From the NCBI RefSeq assembly GCF_011617245.1, contig NZ_CP050152.1:1550001-1614000 (forward strand): 64,000 nucleotides of DNA, written 5' to 3'. This document shows positions 1-8,433 of this stretch, in pieces. The position numbers were made by a program, and so were the translations under genes. The DNA is from Brevibacterium atlanticum. Lineage in GTDB: Bacteria; Actinomycetota; Actinomycetes; Actinomycetales; Brevibacteriaceae. A model generated the notes under the pieces. The model was given only the letters and a program-made list of their open reading frames with translations, had not been told where the DNA came from and did not search any database. Every line of letters starts with the position of its first letter. The first letter of the stretch is position 1.

Positions 1-72
1 CGCGCGGAAGCGTCTGAGGACAGACGCATGAGTGCGGCCGAGAAGAACAGAACACAGCGAAGTGAGGACCCG

Positions 73-1044
73 ATGAAAGCTGTTCATGTCACCGCCCTGA
101 CCGGCCCCGATGATGTCGAGATCGCCGAGGTGGACCGACCCGTACCGGGGGAGGGGCAGGTCCTCATCGAGGTCGCCTACGCCGGTGTGACCTTCCCCGA
201 GCTGCTGCAGACCCGCGGGCTGTATCAGACGAAGCACGAACTGCCCTTCGTCCTCGGTTCGGAGGCGTCCGGCATCGTCGTCGAGGCGGGCCCGGGCTCG
301 CGTTTCGCCGTCGGTGACCGCGTGGCTGCGATCACCGGGGTGGGCACCTTCGCCGAGTGCCTCGTCGCCGACGAGACGCAGGTGATGCCGCTGCCCGACG
401 AAGTGAGCCTCGCCTCCGGAGCGGGTATGCCGATGAACGTGCTCACCGCCGACTTCGCGCTGCGGCTGCGGGCGAACGCCCAGCCGGGGCAGAGCCTGCT
501 CGTCCACGGTGCCGCCGGCGGTCTCGGTTCGGCCAGCGTGCAGCTCGGTGCGGCGATGGGCCTGACCGTCATCGCGGTCGTGTCCACCGAGGCTAAGGCC
601 GAGGTCGTCCGCGAGCTCGGAGCCCGACACGTCGTCTTCGCCGAAGGGTTCAAGGACGCGGTCAAGGAGATCCTGCCCGGCGGTGTGGACTATGTCTTCG
701 ACCCTGTCGGCGGTGACCGCTTCACCGACTCCACACGTGTGCTCGCTCCCTTCGGTCGGCTTCTCGTCCTCGGCTTCACCGCGGGCGAGATCCCCTCGAT
801 TCGCGTCAATCGCCTGCTGCTGAAGAACATCTCCGTCGACGGTGTCGCGTGGGGCGCTGCCACTCACGGCGACCCGAACTTCATTGCCCGGCAGTGGGCG
901 GCTGTGCGCGAACATGTGGCTGCCGGCCGACTCGATCCGCGCATCCATGCGACCTACCCGCTGGCGAAGGCCGCTGCGGCGATCAAGGAACTCGACGAGC
1001 GCACCGTCATGGGCAAGGTGCTCCTCGAGGTCGCCGGCGAGTGA
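73..1044 (+). CDS. Zinc-free NAD(P)H:quinone oxidoreductase (MDR family)
   Basis: Predicted cytosolic quinone oxidoreductase/enoyl-reductase-like enzyme of 323 residues. A GroES-like N-terminal domain (about 1-120) is followed by a Rossmann domain with the nucleotide loop GAAGGLGS at 146-153. The zinc-ligand cysteines of alcohol dehydrogenases are missing, as in the QOR branch. That branch passes hydride from NADPH to quinones or enoyl compounds; the actual substrate cannot be read. ATG 73 is preferred to the in-frame ATG at 28 because GTGAGGA lies just upstream and relatives begin at MKAV. It converges on the acyl-CoA dehydrogenase, with a single base between the stop codons. Confidence 0.88.
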   Translation: MKAVHVTALTGPDDVEIAEVDRPVPGEGQVLIEVAYAGVTFPELLQTRGLYQTKHELPFVLGSEASGIVVEAGPGSRFAVGDRVAAITGVGTFAECLVADETQVMPLPDEVSLASGAGMPMNVLTADFALRLRANAQPGQSLLVHGAAGGLGSASVQLGAAMGLTVIAVVSTEAKAEVVRELGARHVVFAEGFKDAVKEILPGGVDYVFDPVGGDRFTDSTRVLAPFGRLLVLGFTAGEIPSIRVNRLLLKNISVDGVAWGAATHGDPNFIARQWAAVREHVAAGRLDPRIHATYPLAKAAAAIKELDERTVMGKVLLEVAGE

Positions 1045-1045
1045 G

Positions 1046-2212
1046 TCAGCGGGGCCGGTGGCGGCCGGCGATGTCGCGGCCGATGAGGTCCTTCATCACT
1101 TCGTTGGCGCCGCCGAAGATCGCTTGGATGCGGTTGTCCTTGAAAGCTCGGGCGATCGGATATTCGAGCATGTAGCCATATCCGCCGAAGAGCTGCAGAC
1201 ACCGGTTGACGACCTCGATCTCGAGGTCCGAGCCGAGGTACTTGGCCTTGGCGGCGTCGACGGCGGTGAGTTCGCCGGCGTTGAGTGCCAGCGCGCAGCG
1301 GTCGATGAAGGCCTCGAGGGCGTCGACGCGGGTCTCGAGTTCCGCGAGTTCGAAGCGAGTGTTCTGGAAATCGCCGATGGTCTGCCCGAAGGCGGGGCGT
1401 TCGAACACGTAGTCGGCCGTCCACTCGAGAGCCGCCCGCGCACCGGCGAGGGTTCCGGAGCCGATGAGCAGGCGCTCCGTGGGCAGATTGACCATGAGGT
1501 GGATGAAGCCACTGTCGAGCTCGCCGAGCAGGGCGTCGGCGGGAACCCGAACATCGGAGAATGAGAGCTCCGCGGTGTCCTGGGCATCCATGCCGAGCTT
1601 CTTCAGCGGTCGCCCGCGCTCGAAGCCCGGGGCATCGGCATCGACGATGAACAGCGAGGTGCCGCGCGAAGGCTTCGCATCGGGGTTCGTGCGGGCGACG
1701 ACTATGACGAAATCGCAGTGGACACCGTTGGTGATGAAGGTCTTCGTCCCGTTGATCACCCAGTCCTCGCCGTCGCGCACGGCCTTGGTGGTGATGCCCT
1801 GGAGGTCCGAGCCGGCATTCGGCTCGGTCATCGCGATCGCCCCGATCATCTCTCCCGAGGCCAGGCCGGTGAGGTACTTCGCCTTCTGCGCCTGCGTTCC
1901 GAAGGACAGCAGATAGCCGGGGACGATGCCGTCCGAGACTCCCCACCCGCTCGTCGCCGAAGCGACACCTCGGCGGGCGATCTCCTCGCTGCGGACCATC
2001 TCGAAGCGGAAGTCGCAGACGCCTGCACCACCGAACTCCTCGGGAATCGCGAGACCGATGATCCCGGTCTGTGCCGCCTTGCGCCACATCTGCCGATCGA
2101 CGAGGTGGTCCTCCTCCCATTCCTCGAGGTGAGGGACCACCTCACGGTCGAGGAAGGCGGCGACGGTGCCTCGGAACGCCTCATGGTCGTCGGTGTACAG
2201 AGCTCTCTTCAC
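1046..2212 (-). CDS. Acyl-CoA dehydrogenase, long-chain (LCAD) type
   Basis: FAD-dependent acyl-CoA dehydrogenase (388 residues) for the first step of beta-oxidation. The usual MCAD catalytic Glu position near the C-terminus is glycine here (IFGGAN, about 365-370). A glutamate is present at 246 in LPTERLL, the place where LCAD and isovaleryl-CoA dehydrogenase carry their base. The flavin-contact stretch FGGYGYMLEYPIA (about 342-354) is typical. This supports an active LCAD-type enzyme rather than a dead one; chain-length preference is unknown. An operator-like 16-mer at 2245-2260 is shared with the other acyl-CoA dehydrogenase of this window (18697), suggesting common control. Confidence 0.9.
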   Translation of the reverse strand: MKRALYTDDHEAFRGTVAAFLDREVVPHLEEWEEDHLVDRQMWRKAAQTGIIGLAIPEEFGGAGVCDFRFEMVRSEEIARRGVASATSGWGVSDGIVPGYLLSFGTQAQKAKYLTGLASGEMIGAIAMTEPNAGSDLQGITTKAVRDGEDWVINGTKTFITNGVHCDFVIVVARTNPDAKPSRGTSLFIVDADAPGFERGRPLKKLGMDAQDTAELSFSDVRVPADALLGELDSGFIHLMVNLPTERLLIGSGTLAGARAALEWTADYVFERPAFGQTIGDFQNTRFELAELETRVDALEAFIDRCALALNAGELTAVDAAKAKYLGSDLEIEVVNRCLQLFGGYGYMLEYPIARAFKDNRIQAIFGGANEVMKDLIGRDIAGRHRPR

Positions 2213-2244
2213 GCGGGCATCCTCTCAACGGTTCGTGGCACATG

Positions 2245-2260
2245 CTGATCGTTCGTTCAG
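2245..2260 (-). promoter_or_regulatory. Operator-like motif CTGAACGAACGATCAG
   Basis: Imperfect dyad (CTGA-CG-CG-TCAG skeleton) 33 bases before the acyl-CoA dehydrogenase start. The same 16-mer with one change (C to T) lies at 18666-18681 before the second acyl-CoA dehydrogenase. The form suggests a TetR-type fatty-acid regulator; its identity is not visible. Confidence 0.5.
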
Positions 2261-2290
2261 ATTTTCACGTGGGAACGGGCCCGTCAAGAC

Positions 2291-2325
2291 CGATCGGGTC
2301 CACCGTGAGACGGTGGACCCGATCG
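2291..2325. terminator. Hairpin downstream of MHS transporter gene
   Basis: A perfect 15-bp stem (2291-2305 with 2311-2325) and a 5-base loop, 44 bases past the stop of the leftward transporter gene. There is no T-run, as is common for GC-rich actinobacterial terminators. Confidence 0.6.
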
Positions 2326-2368
2326 GGGAGTATCAGGGCTGGTGGCCGAAGAATGATCGCGTGCGGGG

Positions 2369-3748
2369 CTACTTATCGCTGACGAGGTCGGTGTCGTCCA
2401 TCACCACGTCGGCACCCTCCTCGGGTAGACCCGCTCCGCGCAGTGACGCGCCCTTGGTCTCCTTCATGAAGATGGCTGCGATGAAGCCGATCACGCACGA
2501 GGCCATCACGAGGTAAGCGGGGATGATGGTGTTGCCCGTCGCGTCGATGAGGCCTTCGCTGATCGATGGAGCGGTGCCGCCGAAGACCGCGGTCGAGACG
2601 TTGTAGGAGATCGCGAAGCCGGCGAAGCGCACCGGGCCGGGGAACATCGCCGGGAAGGTCGCCGAGATCGTCGAGATCTGCGGAATGTAGAGGATGCCGA
2701 GCACGGCGAGGCCGATGAGAGCCCAGATGAATCCGTTGGCCATGAGCATGAACATCGGGATCGCTGCGACGAAGAGCCCGATGAGCGAGAAGTACCAGAC
2801 GGGTTTGCGACCCACCTTGTCCGAGAGTATCCCGCCGAAGGGAATGAGGATCATCATGAATGCCTGCGCCAGGAACATCACGGTCAGAGAGGCGTTCGGG
2901 CTCATGCCGACCGGGTCCTGCAGGTAGGTGGGCATGTAGGACAGGAGCGTGTAGTTGACGACATTGACTGCGACGACCATGCCGCCGAGGATGAGCAGCT
3001 GCTTCCAGTAATGGACGAAGAGAGTCTTGAAGACTTCGCCCACCGACTTGTCCTGACCTTCGTCATCGAGTTCTTCGTAGACGGGCGACTCGTCGAGCTG
3101 GTTCCGCAGGTAGAGGCCGACGACGCCGAGGACGCCGGCGAAGACGAACGGAATCCTCCATGCCCAGTCCGTCATCGTCTGCTCGCCGAGACCGAGTTGG
3201 AGGAGGAGGACGAAGAGGGAACCCGCGGCCATACCGGCCAGAGTGCCGAATTCGAGGAAGCTGCCGAAGAATCCGCGGCGATTGTCGGGGGCATATTCGG
3301 CCATGAAGGTCGCCGCGCCGCCGTACTCACCGCCCGAGGAGAAGCCCTGAATGACTCGGAGGGTGACGAGAATGATGGGTGCTGCGATGCCGATGGTGGC
3401 GTAGCTGGGCAGCAGCGCGATGCAGAAGGTAGAGCCGGCCATGAGCAGGATCGTCAGCGCCAGTACGCGCTTGCGACCGAGGCGGTCACCCATCGGGCCC
3501 CAGACGATTCCGCCGAGGGGTCGGAAGATGAAGGACACGGCGAAGACCAGCAGCGCCATGAGTTGGGCATGCTCGCCGGGGAAGAAATGCTGGGCGAGGT
3601 AAGTGACCGAGACGGCATAGAGGCCGTAGTCGAACCATTCGGTCGCATTGCCGACCGCCGAGGCGGCGACGGCCTTGCGGACGGTCTTGAGGTCGGGTTC
3701 CTTTGGGGATGCCGGTGCCTGTGCACCGTGGGTATTGGAGTTGCTCAC
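2369..3748 (-). CDS. MFS transporter, MHS (metabolite:H+ symporter) family
   Basis: A 459-residue, 12-helix proton symporter of the inner membrane. The MHS opening GNATEWFDYGLY is at 33-44 and the cytoplasmic loop motif GDRLGRKR at 87-94; length is normal. The family (ProP, KgtP, citrate and shikimate permeases) takes up organic acids, betaines or shikimate; the substrate cannot be assigned. It stands alone, facing left from a 375-base divergent region shared with the amino-acid permease at 4124. Confidence 0.88.
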   Translation of the reverse strand: MSNSNTHGAQAPASPKEPDLKTVRKAVAASAVGNATEWFDYGLYAVSVTYLAQHFFPGEHAQLMALLVFAVSFIFRPLGGIVWGPMGDRLGRKRVLALTILLMAGSTFCIALLPSYATIGIAAPIILVTLRVIQGFSSGGEYGGAATFMAEYAPDNRRGFFGSFLEFGTLAGMAAGSLFVLLLQLGLGEQTMTDWAWRIPFVFAGVLGVVGLYLRNQLDESPVYEELDDEGQDKSVGEVFKTLFVHYWKQLLILGGMVVAVNVVNYTLLSYMPTYLQDPVGMSPNASLTVMFLAQAFMMILIPFGGILSDKVGRKPVWYFSLIGLFVAAIPMFMLMANGFIWALIGLAVLGILYIPQISTISATFPAMFPGPVRFAGFAISYNVSTAVFGGTAPSISEGLIDATGNTIIPAYLVMASCVIGFIAAIFMKETKGASLRGAGLPEEGADVVMDDTDLVSDK

Positions 3749-4123
3749 GTTCTCCTCCGTTCGTGCGGGCCGCCGAGCAGGAGGCCCTGCAATAGAAGTG
3801 CGTTGTCACGCTACGAGCATTCACTGAACGTTTCAAAGCCGGAAGCGTGTCAAACCCTCGGCGTGTCACTTCAGATGTTCTTGGATGCTAGGTCTCTCAC
3901 CTGCAGTGATGATTTGTAGGCAGGGTTCATTCCGGCAGGGTTCCATTCACAGGAGATGCTCCAGATATCGTTATCTCGAGTCGGTTGACAGTCGACGTCT
4001 CGTCCCTTCACTGCTCAACGTTTCGTCCTCCCAATGCCCGGCGGCGGTGGTAATGTGCCGCATATGTGATCTGGAGCATGCTCGACCCGGCAGCAGATGT
4101 CACCGTCACAAGGAGGACCACTC
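3749..4123. other. Divergent intergenic region, no gene
   Basis: 375 bases between the divergently read MHS transporter and APC permease. No coding signal is convincing. It holds a near-identical direct repeat (3919-3932 and 3934-3948), a TTGACA hexamer at 3985-3990 without a clean partner -10, and the AGGAGG ribosome site at 4111-4116 that fixes the permease start. Confidence 0.6.
3919..3948. repeat. Short tandem direct repeat
   Basis: GGCAGGGTTCATTC (3919-3932) is followed after one base by GGCAGGGTTCCATTC (3934-3948). It could be a paired regulator site or simple slippage; nothing else supports either. Confidence 0.5.
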
Positions 4124-5602
4124 ATGGGAGTGCTGAGGAAGAAGAGCGTCGACGACGTCATCAACCAGGACGCCGAAGGCGATGCGAAAGAGCATCTGCG
4201 CAAGAATCTCGGCGCCAAGGACCTCATCGGGTTCGGCATCGGCATCGTCATCGGCACGGGGATCTTCACCCTCACCGGTCTCGAAGCCAAGGAACACGCC
4301 GGGCCGGCCGTGATGATCTCTTTCGTCGTCGCCGGCGTCGTGGCTCTGCTGGCGGCCCTGTGCTACGCCGAGCTCGCCGCTGCGGTGCCGACCGCGGGCA
4401 GCTCGTACACCTATGCCTACTCGACGATCGGTGAGATCTTCGCCTGGATCATCGCGTGGGACCTCATCCTCGAATTCGCCCTCGGGGCCTCGGTCGTGGC
4501 CAGAGGGTGGTCGGGATATATCGCCGGCGTCTTCGATCTGCCTTCGCAGTGGTTTGCCGAAGAGGGGTCGATCGTCAACTTCGGCGCCATCTTCATCTCC
4601 CTCGTCCTCGGTTGGGTGGCGATGCGCGGCATCCGCGAATCGAAGTGGGTGACGAATGGTCTTGTCGTCATCAAGGTCCTCATCTGCGTCTTCGTCATCG
4701 TCGTCGGTGTCTTCTACATCAAGACGGCCAACCTCGTGCCGTTCATTCCGCCGGCGAAACCCGTCGAGGAAGGAACCGCTTCGGGCCTGCAGGCTCCGCT
4801 GTGGCAGTGGGTGACCGGTATCGAACCCTCGAGCTTCGGCGTCGTCGGCATCTTCGTCGCCGCCGCCGTCGTCTTCTTCGCGTATTCGGGGTTCGAAGCG
4901 ATCGCCAACCTCGGCGAGGAGACGAAGAAGCCGTCGCGCGACATGCCGATGGGGCTGCTCGGCACCCTTGCCATCTGCACGCTCCTCTACGTCGGTGTCT
5001 GCCTCGTCGTCACCGGTATGGTCCACTACTCGAAACTGTCCGAAGGCGACGCTGTGGCCGATGTGTTCACCCAGAACGGTCTCGGCTGGGCGGGGATCCT
5101 CATCGGCATCGCCGCGGTCGCCGGGCTGAGTTCGGTCATCCTCGTCGACATCGTCGCGATGGGCCGCATCGGCTTCGCGCTCTCCCGCGATGGACTGCTG
5201 CCGGGGATCTTCTCCCGCATCCACCCGCGCTGGGGCACCCCGGTCCTCATGACCGGTCTGACGGTCGGTGCCGTCGTCCTGCTCTCCGGGCTGGTGCCGA
5301 TCTCGGTGCTCGCGGAGATGGTGAGCATCGGTACGCTCTTCGCCTTCCTCGTCGTCTCGATCGCCGTCATCGTCCTGCGCAAGACCTCACCGAACATGAA
5401 ACGGCCCTTCCGGACCCCATGGGTGCCGTTCCTGCCGGTCGTGTCCGTGATCTCCTGCCTCGGGCTGATGGCCAGCCTCGCGGTCGAGACCTGGCTGCGG
5501 TTCCTCGTGTGGCTGCTGCTCGGTTTCGTCGTCTACTTCGCCTACGGAAACAGGAAGTCCCGCCTGGCACGGAGGGAGCGCGAGGAAGGAGCCGCGAAAT
5601 GA
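4124..5602 (+). CDS. APC-family amino acid permease (cationic amino acid type)
   Basis: A 492-residue amino-acid transporter with about 12 to 14 hydrophobic helices. The unwound first helix carries the substrate-binding glycine stretch GTGIFTLTG at about 44-52. Overall pattern matches the CAT/YfnA branch (broad or cationic amino acids, proton-coupled uptake). The start ATG 4124 is set by AGGAGG eight bases upstream; an in-frame ATG at 4097 has no such site. The stop overlaps the start of the universal stress protein (ATGA), so the two are translationally coupled. Confidence 0.88.
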   Translation: MGVLRKKSVDDVINQDAEGDAKEHLRKNLGAKDLIGFGIGIVIGTGIFTLTGLEAKEHAGPAVMISFVVAGVVALLAALCYAELAAAVPTAGSSYTYAYSTIGEIFAWIIAWDLILEFALGASVVARGWSGYIAGVFDLPSQWFAEEGSIVNFGAIFISLVLGWVAMRGIRESKWVTNGLVVIKVLICVFVIVVGVFYIKTANLVPFIPPAKPVEEGTASGLQAPLWQWVTGIEPSSFGVVGIFVAAAVVFFAYSGFEAIANLGEETKKPSRDMPMGLLGTLAICTLLYVGVCLVVTGMVHYSKLSEGDAVADVFTQNGLGWAGILIGIAAVAGLSSVILVDIVAMGRIGFALSRDGLLPGIFSRIHPRWGTPVLMTGLTVGAVVLLSGLVPISVLAEMVSIGTLFAFLVVSIAVIVLRKTSPNMKRPFRTPWVPFLPVVSVISCLGLMASLAVETWLRFLVWLLLGFVVYFAYGNRKSRLARREREEGAAK

Positions 5603-6489
5603 GCGTTCTCGTCGGATTCGGCGTCGACACGAAGAGCCGAGCGAGCGTGAGGTTCGGCGCCGACCTCGCTCGCACCTCGAACGAGCCGCTCATCCTCTGC
5701 TGCGTCGTCCAGGACCGCTTCTCGGCTGCCCAGATGTCGGACTTCTCAGGCGTTTCGGACGACTGGAAGAAGGAGATCAGGTCCATGACGGCTCAGGCCG
5801 TCGAGAATGCGAAGGCGGCTGTGCCCGATGATGTCAGCGCCGAGGTGGTCATCCGATCCGGTCGGTCGGTGACCCGGGTGCTCCACGACGAGTCCGTCGA
5901 CCGCAATGCGCAGGTGCTCGTCACCGGCTCGTCCGTGCGCGGTCCGCTGGGTCGGATCGTGCTCGGCAGCACGACGGACCGGCTGGTCCATTCTTCGCCG
6001 TTGCCGATTGCGCTGGTCCCGCGTGGCTATTCCTCGGACCGCACCGAGGTGAGGCGTCTCGTCTTCGCCGTCGACCCGTCTCGTCGCACGGAGAGGTATT
6101 ACGACTCGGTGGCGCGACTGGCCCGGTGGTTGGGCGTCGGAGTCGACGTCGTCACGTTCGCTGTCCGTCCGTCGCGGCCCAGCGGCCTGGGGGCCTTCAG
6201 CGATCAGGGTGTGTTCGCGACGTGGAAGGAGCAGGTCCTGAACGGGCAGGCGACGGTGGTGAGTGCACTCAAGGACGCCGAGTCCGGGACAACGGTCACG
6301 GGGACCGGGATCGTCACGGGGGAGCGCTGGTCCGCGGCGGTCAGTGACTTCGACTGGCAGGACGGTGACGTCCTCGTCGTCGGATCGAGCGAATCCGCGC
6401 TGCATGGAGTGTTCCTCGGATCCACGGCCACACATATCATGCGGCACTCGCCGGTGCCGATGGTCATGTTGCCGCGACCCAGACGGTGA
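5599..6489 (+). CDS. Universal stress protein with two UspA domains
   Basis: A 296-residue cytosolic protein made of two UspA folds. Each has the ATP-binding pattern: GSS at 110-112 with LGST at 122-125, and a second GSS...LGST set in the last 40 residues, both followed by SPLPIALVP / SPVPMVMLP strands. Tandem Usp proteins bind ATP and act in stress or dormancy; a partner is not known. The four-base ATGA overlap with the permease implies co-production. In other bacteria Usp domains often sit beside or fused to APC and chloride transporters, so a regulatory role on the permease is plausible but inferred. Confidence 0.88.
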   Translation: MSVLVGFGVDTKSRASVRFGADLARTSNEPLILCCVVQDRFSAAQMSDFSGVSDDWKKEIRSMTAQAVENAKAAVPDDVSAEVVIRSGRSVTRVLHDESVDRNAQVLVTGSSVRGPLGRIVLGSTTDRLVHSSPLPIALVPRGYSSDRTEVRRLVFAVDPSRRTERYYDSVARLARWLGVGVDVVTFAVRPSRPSGLGAFSDQGVFATWKEQVLNGQATVVSALKDAESGTTVTGTGIVTGERWSAAVSDFDWQDGDVLVVGSSESALHGVFLGSTATHIMRHSPVPMVMLPRPRR

Positions 6490-6492
6490 CGT

Positions 6493-6519
6493 CGGGCCGG
6501 GGCGACTGGGGAAGGCCCG
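6493..6519. terminator. Possible convergent terminator hairpin
   Basis: CGGGCC (6493-6498) can pair with GGCCCG (6514-6519) across a 15-base GC-rich loop in the 53-base gap between two convergent genes. The stem is short, so the call is weak. Confidence 0.3.
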
Positions 6520-6542
6520 GCCCCGGGTCGTCCCGACTCGGA

Positions 6543-8006
6543 TCAGGACGAGGCCGAGTCCGCTTTCGCGGCGGCTGCGCGTTGGTCCATCGCCGGTGAG
6601 GTATCGACTCCGCGGGCGTTGAGCTTGCGCTTGACCAGCGGCCATACGGCGAAGAGCACAGCGGTGGCCACGAGGCTCGTCCACACCTGGGCGCGGCCGT
6701 CTTCGCTCAGCAGCATGATGATGACGACCCCGATCACCACGGCGATGAGGAAGATGTTGAGCACCGGTGTCAGCCACGACTTCAGGGTCAGGGTCGCGCG
6801 TTCGGCAGGCGTCAGCTTCATCCGCATGCGCCACTGGGCGAGGGAGATGAAGACATAGACGAAGAGTGCGACGAGGCCGCCGGAGTTCATGATGAAGTCG
6901 AAGATGCCCGACGCTGGCACGGTGAAGTTCGCGACGACGGCGGCCAGTGCGCCGAGGCTCGAGGCGATGAGGGCGGCGACCGGCACATTCGTCTTCGACC
7001 GTCTGCGGATGATGCGCGGTGCGTATCCCTTATCGGCCAGGGAGGCGAACATGCGGGAGGCCGAGTAGAGGCCGGAGTTGAGGACCGAGATGACGGCGGT
7101 GAACAGAACGATCGTCATGATCTGTGCAGCGCCGGGAAGACCGAAGAGTCCGTAGACGTAGGCGAATGGTGCGATCTCATCAGGGTCGGGAAGTTTGTCC
7201 CAAGGGACCGCGGTGACAACGATGAGGACTCCGCCGACGAAGAAGAGGAGGATGCGCCAGATGACGGTGTGCGTGGCCTGCGTGATGCCACGGGCAGGAT
7301 CGACGGATTCGGCGGAGGCCATGACGGCGATCTCGGTGCCGAAGTAGCTGAAGATGACGGTGGCGACACCGATCATCACTGCGCTGAAGCCCATCGGCAT
7401 GAAGCCGCCGTGATTCCACAGGTTGGACACGGAGTTCGTCGCGTGCGGCCAGAGGCCGAGGGCGAAGAGCGCACCCACGACGAGGAAGACGACGATCGTG
7501 ATGACCTTGACGCTGGCCAGCCAGAACTCGACCTCACCGAAGACGCGCACCGAGAGGATGTTCGTGCCGATGAAGACGAGGACGAGGAGGAGCGACCACA
7601 GCCAGGTCGGGACGGCCGGGAACCAGCCGGAGAGGATGCCTCCGCCGACGACGGCCTCGTAGGCGATGACACCGACCCAGAAATACCAGTACAGCCAGCC
7701 GACGAGGTAGGCGGCCCAACCGCCCATCGATTCGTTCGCGTAGTCCATGAACGATCCGACCGAGGGTCTGCGGGCGGACATCTCGCCGAGCATGCGCATG
7801 GCGAGGAAGACCAGGAGGCCGCCGAGGAGGTAGGAGATGATTGCGGCTGGTCCCGTTGAGCGGATGACGTTTCCAGAGCCGACGAACAGGCTGGCGCCGA
7901 TGATCCCGCCGAGGGTGATCATGGTGATGTGTCGATTGCGCAGTTTCGCACTGCCGCCTGCTGCCGCTTCCGTGCCGGTGCTGCCGGTGTCGGTAGGTTC
8001 GCTCAT
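6543..8006 (-). CDS. Amino acid permease, GabP-like (APC, AAT family)
   Basis: A 487-residue proton-coupled amino-acid permease with 12 predicted helices. LRNRHITMITLGGIIGASLF at about 22-41 is the standard start of the AAT family, and SAESVDPARGITQA lies in the loop after helix 6. The sequence resembles GABA/aromatic/lysine-type permeases; specificity is not readable. N- and C-terminal tails are Ser/Ala-rich and cytosolic. It is a single gene ahead of a long empty region. Confidence 0.85.
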   Translation of the reverse strand: MSEPTDTGSTGTEAAAGGSAKLRNRHITMITLGGIIGASLFVGSGNVIRSTGPAAIISYLLGGLLVFLAMRMLGEMSARRPSVGSFMDYANESMGGWAAYLVGWLYWYFWVGVIAYEAVVGGGILSGWFPAVPTWLWSLLLVLVFIGTNILSVRVFGEVEFWLASVKVITIVVFLVVGALFALGLWPHATNSVSNLWNHGGFMPMGFSAVMIGVATVIFSYFGTEIAVMASAESVDPARGITQATHTVIWRILLFFVGGVLIVVTAVPWDKLPDPDEIAPFAYVYGLFGLPGAAQIMTIVLFTAVISVLNSGLYSASRMFASLADKGYAPRIIRRRSKTNVPVAALIASSLGALAAVVANFTVPASGIFDFIMNSGGLVALFVYVFISLAQWRMRMKLTPAERATLTLKSWLTPVLNIFLIAVVIGVVIIMLLSEDGRAQVWTSLVATAVLFAVWPLVKRKLNARGVDTSPAMDQRAAAAKADSASS

Positions 8007-8433
8007 CGAGCAATCTCCTTGTGAACCAGTGCCCGGCTCCGGTGTCGGATTCCGAGCTTCCAGGCAGTCTCTGTTGACACTGCCTCCGGGATTCTACACA
8101 AAGAATGCTCAACGGAAATTCATGCGCCCACCCACTGGCCGCACCCGGAGTTCCGACGGTGTTGTCGGTGTGAGGGACTCACCCGTACCACTTCTTCTCG
8201 GCGGCCGAATAGGTGCCGTCGTGATGGACGATTCTCAACCACGTGGCACAACTGCGCATCCCTGCAAAGTGTGGCGCCAGCTCCCCCGTGCGGAGGTGTG
8301 CGCGTGAATGCAGAAATCGAGGGAGCAGAATGTAGATTCAAGCGGAAGGAATCTACATTCTGCTCCATCGAATCTGCGGGGAGCTCGTGGAGGAGCGCCG
8401 AACAGGTCTCCGGGGACTCAGGCGACCGGGATC
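8007..8433. other. 427-base region without a gene
   Basis: Lies upstream of the GabP-like permease and downstream of the dehydrogenase, both read leftward. Short frames here do not look coding. Its one striking element is the long stem-loop at 8310-8377. A small RNA cannot be excluded. Confidence 0.6.
8310..8377. repeat. Long stem-loop, 18-bp perfect core
   Basis: A perfect 18-bp inverted repeat (8322-8339 with 8349-8366) around a 9-base loop. It extends outward with mismatches through GCAGAAATCGA (left) and TCGAATCTGC (right). It starts about 57 bases past the dehydrogenase stop on the minus strand, so it can act as terminator. Its AT-richer arms differ from the surrounding DNA and from the other palindrome family of this window. 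Confidence 0.7.

Noticed and set aside
1046..2212. Loss of catalytic glutamate in the first acyl-CoA dehydrogenase
   Set aside because: The C-terminal position is glycine, but E246 occupies the alternative LCAD/isovaleryl-type position, so the enzyme is probably active.
3749..4123. Riboswitch in the long leader of the amino-acid permease
   Set aside because: No conserved riboswitch core or expression-platform hairpin could be recognised; only a direct repeat and promoter-like hexamer are visible.
6490..6542. A strong rho-independent terminator between the Usp and permease genes
   Set aside because: Only a 6-bp stem with a 15-base loop and no T-run could be drawn; kept as a weak call only.
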